Position numbers and translations under genes: made by a program. A stretch of 64,000 bases of DNA, taken from the NCBI GenBank assembly GCA_964470845.1, contig CAYYEL010000002.1:1-64000 (forward strand), given 5' to 3'. Shown here one piece after another: positions 9,176-16,276 of the stretch; position 1 is the stretch's first letter, and each line of letters begins with the position of its first letter. The notes under the pieces were generated by a model. The model searched no databases and had not been told where the DNA came from. It worked only from the letters and a program-made list of their open reading frames with translations. This DNA is from HGM04593 sp964470845. Its GTDB lineage: Bacteria > Bacteroidota > Bacteroidia > Bacteroidales > Bacteroidaceae.

Positions 9176-10279
9176 ATGAAAAAAATTTTCCGTAAAATAC
9201 ACCTATGGTTATCTGTTCCATTCGGAATAGTAATAAGCCTCGTATGCTTCTCGGGAGCAATGCTGGTGTTTGAAAAAGAAATTACCGAAATTACAAATTA
9301 CAAACTATTCAATGTCGAAAAAGTAGAGGAAAAAAGCCTACCCATAGATACTTTAGTACAAATAGTATCAGAAACCCTCGCCGACAGTGTACAGATAACC
9401 TCAGTGACTATATTTTCCAACCCCTCTAAAGCCTATCAGATAAGCCTGTCAAAACCTCGTCGAGCATCATTATATATCGACCAATATTCGGGGCAGATAA
9501 AAGGAAACTACAAACGTCTGCCATTCTTCGATACAATGTTCAAGATGCATCGTTGGTTAATGGGCAGCGCCCGCAATGCAGATGGCAGTATAGGCCTCGG
9601 GAAACTAATAGTAGGCACAAGCACACTGATGTTTGTATTTGCACTTATTTCGGGAGTGTTAGTATGGTGGCCACACAATAAAAAAATGTTAAAGAACAGA
9701 ATATCCATTCAATTTAAAAAAGGGTGGAAACGACTATTGTACGACCTTCACGTAGCAGGAGGAATATACGCAATATTACTATTGCTGTTAATGGCACTGA
9801 CAGGGCTCACTTGGTCTTTTCAATGGTACAGAGACGGCTTTTATACAGTATTTGGAGTAGAAACTGTTCAAACAGCGATACACAATCAACAAAAAGAGAA
9901 AAAAGATATAAAAAGAGATAATAAAAATAAGTTTAACTATTGGCAACAGGTATATGAACAATTGACATTGAAAAACAGAGACTACAAACAGATTACCATT
10001 TCAAAAGGCAATGCAAACGTATCATTCGACAAAATAGGTAATCAACGAGCTTCCGATAAATATACATTCAATCCCGATAACGGACAAATAACTGCGATTA
10101 AAACGTATAAAGAACAACCAGACAGCAGTAAAATTCGTGGTTGGATATACTCGTTACACGTTGGCAGTTGGGGAGGTATAACAACACGAATACTTACATT
10201 TTTAGCAGCACTTATGGGCGCTACACTACCCCTTACAGGATACTATCTTTGGATAAAAAGAACACTGCAAAAAAAGTAA
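9176..10279 (+). CDS. PepSY-associated inner-membrane protein, XusC-like ferric reductase
   Basis: A 367-residue inner-membrane protein of the PepSY_TM family: an N-terminal membrane segment (residues about 9-33, FRKIHLWLSVPFGIVISLV), a periplasmic PepSY region, a second pair of membrane segments around 145-165 and 190-215 (RLLYDLHVAGGIYAILLLLL), another PepSY-like region and a last segment near 335-360. His residues near the membrane segments (HLWLSVP, HRWLMG, LHVAGG, SLHVGSWGG) are the usual heme or metal ligands. Relatives such as FpvG and XusC are thought to reduce ferric siderophores in the periplasm so that iron is released. As third gene after the XusA- and XusB-like genes it fits that role here. 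Confidence 0.87.
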   Translation: MKKIFRKIHLWLSVPFGIVISLVCFSGAMLVFEKEITEITNYKLFNVEKVEEKSLPIDTLVQIVSETLADSVQITSVTIFSNPSKAYQISLSKPRRASLYIDQYSGQIKGNYKRLPFFDTMFKMHRWLMGSARNADGSIGLGKLIVGTSTLMFVFALISGVLVWWPHNKKMLKNRISIQFKKGWKRLLYDLHVAGGIYAILLLLLMALTGLTWSFQWYRDGFYTVFGVETVQTAIHNQQKEKKDIKRDNKNKFNYWQQVYEQLTLKNRDYKQITISKGNANVSFDKIGNQRASDKYTFNPDNGQITAIKTYKEQPDSSKIRGWIYSLHVGSWGGITTRILTFLAALMGATLPLTGYYLWIKRTLQKK

Positions 10280-10298
10280 AGATAAATACACAAAACAT

Positions 10299-10349
10299 AC
10301 TCACAATAGATTTTAAACAACAAAAAAGAATCTATTGTGAGTTTTTTTT
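10299..10349 (+). terminator. Rho-independent terminator of the xus-like operon
   Basis: A 14-bp perfect stem (10299-10312 with 10329-10342, ACTCACAATAGATT and its complement), a 16-base A-rich loop, and then a run of eight T. It begins 20 bases after the stop codon of the XusC-like gene. Confidence 0.88.
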
Positions 10350-10433
10350 ACAACATAGTGTATTAACCTATGATTTTTATAATACATCTGCATAATTTTT
10401 CACATAATTTATATTCAAAATAGAATTATTCAT

Positions 10434-10441
10434 TAACTTTG
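10434..10441 (+). promoter_or_regulatory. Candidate -7 element for aspC
   Basis: TAACTTTG matches TAnnTTTG, about 95 bases before the start codon of the aminotransferase gene. The expected upstream TTG is absent. The leader of roughly 85 bases that follows has no structure that I recognise. Confidence 0.5.
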
Positions 10442-10535
10442 CTTCGATGGTTTATACTTTTTTTATACACAGCCAACACTTGCAACAGCATACAAATAAA
10501 ACCAATTTATAAAACAATTAACCTATAAGTTAACT

Positions 10536-11729
10536 ATGAACAAATTAGCAGACCGATTAAACCGACTCACCCCCTCGGCAACACTTGCAATGTCGCAAAA
10601 AAGCCAAGAATTAAAAGCACAAGGAGTAGATGTCATAAATATGAGTGTAGGTGAACCCGACTTTAACACTCCTGATAATATAAAAGAAGCAGCAAAAAAA
10701 GCAGTTGACGACAATTGGTCGCGCTACTCACCCGTTCCCGGCTACCCCACTCTGCGCAAAGCAATCGTCGAGAAACTGAAAAACGAAAATGGCCTTGAAT
10801 TTACCGAAACACAAATATCGGTATCAAACGGAGCCAAGCAAGCTGTCTGCAACGCAATTATGGCGCTTGTAAATCCCGGTGATGAGGTAATTGTACCCGC
10901 ACCCTATTGGGTTAGCTACCCCGAAATGGTTAAACTCGCCGATGGCACTCCCATAATTGTCAGTGCAGGTATTGAACAAAACTTCAAGATTAGCGGGGCA
11001 CAATTAGAGGAAGCAATCACCCCAAAGACAAAAATGCTCATCCTGTGCTCACCCTCCAACCCCACAGGTTCGGTATATACAAAGGCCGAGCTTAAAGAGC
11101 TTGCCGATGTACTCACAAAATATCCCGATATTTACATTGTTGCCGATGAAATTTACGAGCACATAAGCTATGTAGGAGCTCACGAGAGCATCGCACAATT
11201 CCCCGAAATACGCGAGCGCGTAATAATTGTAAACGGAGTTTCCAAGGCTTATGCAATGACAGGCTGGCGTATAGGTTATTTGGCTGCTGCCGAGTGGATT
11301 GTAAAGGGCTGTAACAAGCTGCAAGGACAATATACAAGCGGGCCTTGCTCTGTATCACAGATAGCAGCGTTAGAGGCTTACAAAGGCTCTCAAGAAGCAG
11401 TAGAGAGTATGCGTCAGGCATTCCAACGTCGTCGCGACCTTATAGTAAAGCTCGCAAAGGATATTCCCGGCCTCGAAGTTAATGTGCCCGAAGGAGCATT
11501 CTATCTGTTCCCAAAATGCAGCTCTTACTACGGCAAAAGCTACAATGGACAGACTATCAACAATAGCGACGACCTTGCAATGTACCTTCTTACCGAAGCA
11601 CACGTAGCAACCGTAGGCGGCAGCTCATTCGGCTCGCCCGAGTGTTTCAGAATGAGTTATGCCACAAGCGACGAGAATATCATAGAGGCTATTCGCCGCA
11701 TCAAAGAAGCGCTTGCCAAATTACAATAA
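10536..11729 (+). CDS. aspC: Aspartate aminotransferase, class I fold, PLP-dependent
   Basis: Moves the amino group between aspartate and 2-oxoglutarate (cytoplasm, amino acid metabolism). The 397-residue protein shows the class I/II aminotransferase residues: the NPTG motif at 175-178, the cofactor-pairing Asp204 in VADEIYE, the PLP-binding Lys237 in VSKAYAMTGWR and the substrate-binding Arg near the C-terminus (FRMSYA). The sequence is closest to the thermophile-like subgroup Ib, which can also accept prephenate in some organisms. It stands alone between its own promoter and terminator, directly left of the putative replication origin. On the plus strand its third codon positions are C- and A-rich, unlike plus-strand genes to the right of 12.4 kb. 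Confidence 0.93.
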   Translation: MNKLADRLNRLTPSATLAMSQKSQELKAQGVDVINMSVGEPDFNTPDNIKEAAKKAVDDNWSRYSPVPGYPTLRKAIVEKLKNENGLEFTETQISVSNGAKQAVCNAIMALVNPGDEVIVPAPYWVSYPEMVKLADGTPIIVSAGIEQNFKISGAQLEEAITPKTKMLILCSPSNPTGSVYTKAELKELADVLTKYPDIYIVADEIYEHISYVGAHESIAQFPEIRERVIIVNGVSKAYAMTGWRIGYLAAAEWIVKGCNKLQGQYTSGPCSVSQIAALEAYKGSQEAVESMRQAFQRRRDLIVKLAKDIPGLEVNVPEGAFYLFPKCSSYYGKSYNGQTINNSDDLAMYLLTEAHVATVGGSSFGSPECFRMSYATSDENIIEAIRRIKEALAKLQ

Positions 11730-11775
11730 AATACTTTTAATCAGACTTTATTATAGTTTATAAGCCTATTATCAC

Positions 11776-11812
11776 AAGAGTGTACCTATTTTTGGGGTAC
11801 ACTCTTTATTTA
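11776..11812 (+). terminator. Terminator of aspC
   Basis: An 11-bp perfect stem (11776-11786 with 11796-11806, around GTACC/GGTAC) with a nine-base loop, followed by a T-rich tail (TTATTTATT). It lies about 46 bases after the stop codon. Confidence 0.85.
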
Positions 11813-12026
11813 TTATATTATATCCAACCTACATTAACAAATGTTGTTAGTAAACTGTTGAAAAGTGTTTAAAAACTAACTATAAAAAAACGGTTAAAAA
11901 ATTTTGTATCCAACAAAAACCTATTATATCGACAGCATTATTCAAATTCCAAATTTAAAACTACTTTTTTTACCTCTATTTTTAACGGCTCTTCTTAACA
12001 GTTTTTTTAGTTTTAAACATATTATT

Positions 12027-12035
12027 TTATCCACA
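12027..12035 (+). promoter_or_regulatory. DnaA box, perfect match
   Basis: TTATCCACA, identical to the bacterial DnaA-box consensus. It lies in the AT-rich gap between aspC and the porZ-like gene. Confidence 0.75.
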
Positions 12036-12253
12036 AAACAAGTTATCATAAATATGTTGATAAAGTAAATAAGGTAATTATAATCAATTATTTGCAGAGT
12101 TAATAAAATAGTAATAACCTAAACACTTTTATTGATAACCTTAAAAGCAAATATTTTTTCATTTTTTTATCCCCACAATTAACAGGAGTTATTTTTGTTT
12201 TTTCTTTTTTTTATTTAAAAAAGGAGAATAATATTATTATATCTTGTCGATTG

Positions 12254-12262
12254 TGTGGATAA
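12254..12262 (-). promoter_or_regulatory. DnaA box, perfect match (opposite orientation)
   Basis: TGTGGATAA, the complement of TTATCCACA. It lies 218 bases from the first perfect box and points the other way, so the two flank the most AT-rich part of the region. Confidence 0.75.
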
Positions 12263-12360
12263 ATATAACCTATATTCTGTGTGCAATATTATTAAACTAT
12301 TTCTCATAAATATTGTGTGAAGGGTTTTAATAATAGTTGAGCCATCGTAAAGGTATAAAT

Positions 12361-12400
12361 AATAATTCCAAACTCTTAAAATATAGAGCTTGGAATTATT
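12361..12400 (-). terminator. Terminator of the leuS-yitT-rdgB-porZ operon
   Basis: A 16-bp stem with one mismatch (12361-12376 with 12385-12400) and an eight-base A/T loop, 28 bases beyond the porZ-like stop codon on the minus strand. The tail on the minus strand is ATTATTATTT, only moderately T-rich. Confidence 0.68.
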
Positions 12401-12427
12401 ATAAAGATATTAACCTATTATTGTTTA

Positions 12428-14725
12428 TTATCTGATGAACAGAATTTTGGTAGCCACTCCTTCGTTGCCATCCCGGTCGTAGGTGAGCACATAGTAAACA
12501 CCGGCTGCTACTCTATCACCTTTTTTGTTTCGTCCGTCCCAAGTGAATGAACCTCCTACTGATGTTCCCTCATAAATCAATGAGCCTGTCGTATCGACGA
12601 TTTTTACATTGCAGTCGAATGTAAGCCCGACGATGCTTATTTCGCCGCTGTAATCGGGTCTCACAGGGTTAGGATAGGCATATACGTTGCTTTCGTCAAG
12701 TTTTTCGGCCGGTTGGGTTGCGTCGGCCATAAAACTTGCCATTCCATTTTCTGTTCCAAAGAATACCTCGCCGCTCTTTTCATTTACAGCTATGCTCATT
12801 ATACTGTTCGATGGTAAGGGGCTGTTTTCTGTTGTAAAATGGTGTATAGTCTCCAAGCCATCGGCCGATATTAGATAAGCGCCATTGTGTTTAGTACCTA
12901 TCCATTTGCGGTTGGCTCCATCGACGAATATGCTTTGTATATATACTCCGCTCATAAGGTAGTCGGCAAGGCCTGTGCCGTCGTTGCGGGGTATCTTTAT
13001 TTGTGTGAATCGTCCGTTGTCGAAGAATTTTGTGGGATTATCTATGACAAATAATCCGGCATCTGTTCCCACCCATAGTGAACCGTTTTTATCCTCTTTA
13101 AATGCGTATATCTGATAGATGTCGTAGTTTATTCCATCTTGATTGGTGAATTTTGCCATCCATATTTTGGTCTCGTCATCGCTTGTATCGAGTACAGTAC
13201 CGTTCATCTTTGCACAGAATAATCCTGCGTCGGATTGAAGCGACACTACCCACAGCCACCCGCGCGAGTCTATTGTAATATCGGCAACGGTTGGTAATTT
13301 ATCTAATTGTTGGTAGTATATCTCTTTCCAACTTTTATCCTGCATCAATATTTTTATGGGGGTTTTTGTGCCTGTGTTCAGCATCCACAGATTACCGTTA
13401 TTATCGAATTCTATTTTTGGTACACGAATGTATCTGTTTTCGTATGGGCCGCTTATCACACTCTCTAATGCCGAGTTTTTGTTGCTGTAATGTTTTATAA
13501 ATTCACCTTCGCGGAATTCATATAATCCGAATCCGAAAGAGCTTGCAAAATAGTGCTGCTGCTCGGTGGGGTCTTCGTCGATGGAGCATACGTTCTGGTA
13601 AATGCCTGTCGAGGTCTTTATAATATCTTCGGGAAGGTTTGTCCAATGCTCTTCGTTATAGTCATAGACCATTACTGTTCCATCGTAGAATTTTGTATCA
13701 AGATAGTTTATGTTACCTCCTGCCACAAGCAGTTTATCGCCCGAGAATTTTATAAATTCCGAGTAGTTTCTAATGGGGCTGTTGGGAATAATTCCGGCTG
13801 CTTTTTCTACTATTTTTCCACTCTCTATTGCGCAGGGAATAATACCTTTGTATCCTGCACAATTCCATACTCTGTTTCCTTTTTTGCGTATGAAATTACT
13901 ACCTTTTTCCAGTGGGTAGATAGTATATTTTGTATTGCTGTCGAAGAATATTACTTTATCTGTTCCTCCGGCTACAAGTTGTGAGCCGTCGTTGTACAGA
14001 TATTTATATATTGTGCCGTTGTTTTTTTCGCGTAGTGTAAGACGATTGTTATCGGTGTCAAGGGTGTATATTCCGAGATTCTCAATTACGCAATAAAGTT
14101 CATTTTTAAATATTTCAAATGAGGTGGTTTTATATTTGTTTATGTGCTTCCAATTGCTGTTGTCGAGCAGATTACTGTTTCTGTCTCCACACACTACCCC
14201 GTCTTTTGTCCCGGCATATATCGAACCATTAAATATTTGTGTGCTATATACTTCTTTATTAAGATTATAGGTGTTTGTAAATTCTTTTTTTTCAATATCA
14301 AGTTCCACAATTCCGAATCCGGTGGACAATAGAGCAATATTGCCGTTTATAGATATATTATTTATATTTTTTGTGGCGAGTGTCTTGTTTTTAAAATCCG
14401 AGATATTATATACACTCTCGTCGTTGTACAGAAGGTCGATATTGGCATTTTTATATACAATTACAAGGGCTTCACTCTGCTTACAGTAGGCTATGAAACT
14501 TATATCAATGTCGCTCAGGTGTGATATTTTATCGTATGTGCGAATCTCATCGTCCTCTTCGCTGTACGAGAATAGTGCGCCCGATGCAAGGATATAAACT
14601 TTTCCATCGATAATCTCGCAGTCTGTTGCATTGTGATACGATGTGTGTAGTCTCCAATCTCCTATTGCTGCATCGGCTGCTATTGAGACGATGAGTGCCA
14701 ACGATAAAATAATACTCCTAATCAT
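12428..14725 (-). CDS. PorZ-like beta-propeller protein with type IX secretion-type C-terminal domain
   Basis: A 765-residue exported protein with an N-terminal signal peptide (SIILSLALIVSIAADA). Two regions of repeated propeller blades follow, with blade motifs such as GNIALLSTGFGIVELD, NGSLWVGTDAGLFVID and ANRKWIGTKHNGAYLIS, which are typical of the 'two-component regulator propeller' repeats. The C-terminal 80 residues (from YAYPNPVRPDYSGE to the end) form the beta-sandwich of type IX secretion sorting domains (NPV, DTTGSLIYEG, DGRNKKGDRVAAGVYYV). Length, domain order and the neighbouring rdgB fit PorZ, a surface component of the attachment complex of the type IX system in Porphyromonas. 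No other secretion-system gene is in the window, so it remains open whether the pathway works here. It overlaps rdgB by four bases and is last in its operon. Confidence 0.75.
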   Translation of the reverse strand: MIRSIILSLALIVSIAADAAIGDWRLHTSYHNATDCEIIDGKVYILASGALFSYSEEDDEIRTYDKISHLSDIDISFIAYCKQSEALVIVYKNANIDLLYNDESVYNISDFKNKTLATKNINNISINGNIALLSTGFGIVELDIEKKEFTNTYNLNKEVYSTQIFNGSIYAGTKDGVVCGDRNSNLLDNSNWKHINKYKTTSFEIFKNELYCVIENLGIYTLDTDNNRLTLREKNNGTIYKYLYNDGSQLVAGGTDKVIFFDSNTKYTIYPLEKGSNFIRKKGNRVWNCAGYKGIIPCAIESGKIVEKAAGIIPNSPIRNYSEFIKFSGDKLLVAGGNINYLDTKFYDGTVMVYDYNEEHWTNLPEDIIKTSTGIYQNVCSIDEDPTEQQHYFASSFGFGLYEFREGEFIKHYSNKNSALESVISGPYENRYIRVPKIEFDNNGNLWMLNTGTKTPIKILMQDKSWKEIYYQQLDKLPTVADITIDSRGWLWVVSLQSDAGLFCAKMNGTVLDTSDDETKIWMAKFTNQDGINYDIYQIYAFKEDKNGSLWVGTDAGLFVIDNPTKFFDNGRFTQIKIPRNDGTGLADYLMSGVYIQSIFVDGANRKWIGTKHNGAYLISADGLETIHHFTTENSPLPSNSIMSIAVNEKSGEVFFGTENGMASFMADATQPAEKLDESNVYAYPNPVRPDYSGEISIVGLTFDCNVKIVDTTGSLIYEGTSVGGSFTWDGRNKKGDRVAAGVYYVLTYDRDGNEGVATKILFIR

Positions 14726-15300
14726 ATAATTCCTTGTAAATATTCGCTTAATTGCTTTGTAGCTCGGTAGCGATGGCTTATACTGTTTTTTGTGCTGCTG
14801 TCCATTTGGGCGAAACTCTCTGTATATCCTTCGGGAATAAAAACAGGGTCGTAACCAAATCCCGAGTCGCCTCGTTTATCCTCGGTAATTTCTCCTTTTA
14901 CAATTCCGTTGAATAGTTTCTCCTCGCCATTTATTATTAACGCAATAACTGTACGAAATTGTGCCGAGCGGTTATTTTTTCCTGTTAAATTCTCTAAAAG
15001 TTTGTTCATATTGGCTTCGGAGTTGTGTCCGTCGCCTGCATAGCGGGCCGAATATACTCCCGGAGCACCGCCTAAAGCCTCTACTTCGAGGCCTGTGTCG
15101 TCGGCAAAGCAGTTTACATTATACTTTTCAAAAATATAGCGGGCTTTTATAAGTGCGTTTCCTTCGAGTGTATCGGCTGTTTCGGGAATATCATCTATAC
15201 AGCCAATATCGGCGAGTGAGAGTATTTCTACTCCACTCCCGATAATATCGCGTACTTCTTGCAGTTTATGCTTATTGTTTGTTGCAAATACTAATTTCAT
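14722..15300 (-). CDS. rdgB: RdgB/HAM1 non-canonical purine NTP pyrophosphatase
   Basis: Hydrolyses ITP, dITP and XTP to monophosphates and so keeps deaminated purines out of DNA and RNA. The 192-residue length is typical. Signature parts are visible: the N-terminal phosphate-binding TNNKHKLQEV, the substrate and metal segment FADDTGLEVEALGG followed by APGVYSARYAG, and SGFGYDPVFIP near the C-terminus. The start overlaps the end of the yitT-like gene by four bases and the stop overlaps the porZ-like gene, so translation is probably coupled along the operon. Confidence 0.96.
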   Translation of the reverse strand: MKLVFATNNKHKLQEVRDIIGSGVEILSLADIGCIDDIPETADTLEGNALIKARYIFEKYNVNCFADDTGLEVEALGGAPGVYSARYAGDGHNSEANMNKLLENLTGKNNRSAQFRTVIALIINGEEKLFNGIVKGEITEDKRGDSGFGYDPVFIPEGYTESFAQMDSSTKNSISHRYRATKQLSEYLQGII

Positions 15301-16265
15301 AATTTTACGTTGTTTGCTTCGAGCTCTTCGGTTGTTTTAAGCTTTTTGGGCTTGGTTTTTATTTTGTCGAATCCGTTGCCATAGACACCCATTACTTTTA
15401 CTTGTGATACAAGTGCATTGGGGTCAATTTGTTTCACTATATTGTATAGCTCGTTTGTCTGATTGGCTCGGGTTATTGTGGTAATTACTTTTCCCTCGCT
15501 TTTCGAGTAGAAACCAACCGAGTCGAGCAGTGTAACGCCTCGACGAAGCTGTCGGGTGATATAATATCCAATCTCATCGTATTTATTCGAGAAGATAAAG
15601 AATTGTACCATCTGACGGTTGCTGTTCACCATATAGTCGAGCGATACATTTACTATCACAAGGTTAATGTATCCATAGAACACTTTTGCAAGGCCTATCG
15701 ACTCGGAACCATTTGAGGGTACCAAGAAATAACCGCTTGTAATGATACAAATATCGATGTACAGCATTGCTCGGCCGAAACTGACGTCTTTGTATTTGTT
15801 TACAATTGCAGCCACAATATCCACGCCTCCCGTGCTGCCGTTGCTCAAGAAACAAAGAGCTATTCCTATTCCTGTGAATATTGAACCTACCAAGCACGAT
15901 TCAAGCTGCTTTGTCGGGCCAAGAATTGTATAAGCATTTTGTTCTTGAAAAAGTTCTTGGAACAGGCTCAAAAACAGTGTAAGCGTGATAATTGCGTATA
16001 TGGTTTTTATACAGAATTTCAATCCCAACTGCCATATAGCTATAATTATCAGCACTACATTGATACAGAAATAAGTATATTGCATAGATATTCCTGTTGA
16101 ATACTGTACAATAGCACCAATACCTGTAACACCTCCAATAAGGAATTGGAACGGGCTCATAAAAAAGTTCCAAGCAATAGCATAAATTGCAAGTCCTATT
16201 GTTATTGTAAGGTAACTTTTAATTTCACCGGCAATGTCAGTCTTTGGAATGAATAACTTAGCCAT
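15297..16265 (-). CDS. YitT family membrane protein with DUF2179 domain
   Basis: A 322-residue membrane protein with about five or six hydrophobic segments in the first 210 residues (for example LTITIGLAIYAIAWNFF and the glycine-rich LIGGVTGIGAIVQY), then a cytoplasmic DUF2179 domain (RRGVTLLDSVGFYSKSEGK, then VITTITRANQTNELYNIVK). The family is widespread in Bacteroidetes and Firmicutes and its transport role has not been defined. It lies 11 bases after leuS and overlaps rdgB, so it belongs to the leuS operon. Confidence 0.9.
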   Translation of the reverse strand: MAKLFIPKTDIAGEIKSYLTITIGLAIYAIAWNFFMSPFQFLIGGVTGIGAIVQYSTGISMQYTYFCINVVLIIIAIWQLGLKFCIKTIYAIITLTLFLSLFQELFQEQNAYTILGPTKQLESCLVGSIFTGIGIALCFLSNGSTGGVDIVAAIVNKYKDVSFGRAMLYIDICIITSGYFLVPSNGSESIGLAKVFYGYINLVIVNVSLDYMVNSNRQMVQFFIFSNKYDEIGYYITRQLRRGVTLLDSVGFYSKSEGKVITTITRANQTNELYNIVKQIDPNALVSQVKVMGVYGNGFDKIKTKPKKLKTTEELEANNVKL

Positions 16266-16276
16266 AATTTATTTTT

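Larger units (their letters stand above)
11811..12360. other. Candidate chromosomal replication origin (oriC): AT-rich region with DnaA boxes
   Basis: About 550 bases without any credible gene and very rich in A and T. It holds two perfect DnaA boxes (TTATCCACA at 12027-12035; the complement TGTGGATAA at 12254-12262) and two with one mismatch (TTATCCCCA at 12167-12175; TGTTGATAA at 12055-12063), plus a weaker TATTGATAA at 12130-12138. Long A/T stretches around 12100-12250 could serve as the unwinding element. Plus-strand genes to the left (lptF, ribBA, aspC) are rich in C and A, while plus-strand genes to the right (mutS, SusC operon, S8 protease) are richer in G and T. A change from C-excess to G-excess along the top strand is expected at an origin. 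dnaA is not in this window; in Bacteroidetes the origin need not lie beside it. Confidence 0.7.

Noticed and set aside
11811..12360. Replication terminus (dif region) instead of origin
   Set aside because: Genes converge here as at a terminus, but the composition changes from C-rich to G-rich along the top strand, DnaA boxes are present and no dif-like 28-bp site was seen. The origin reading fits better but still needs whole-genome skew.
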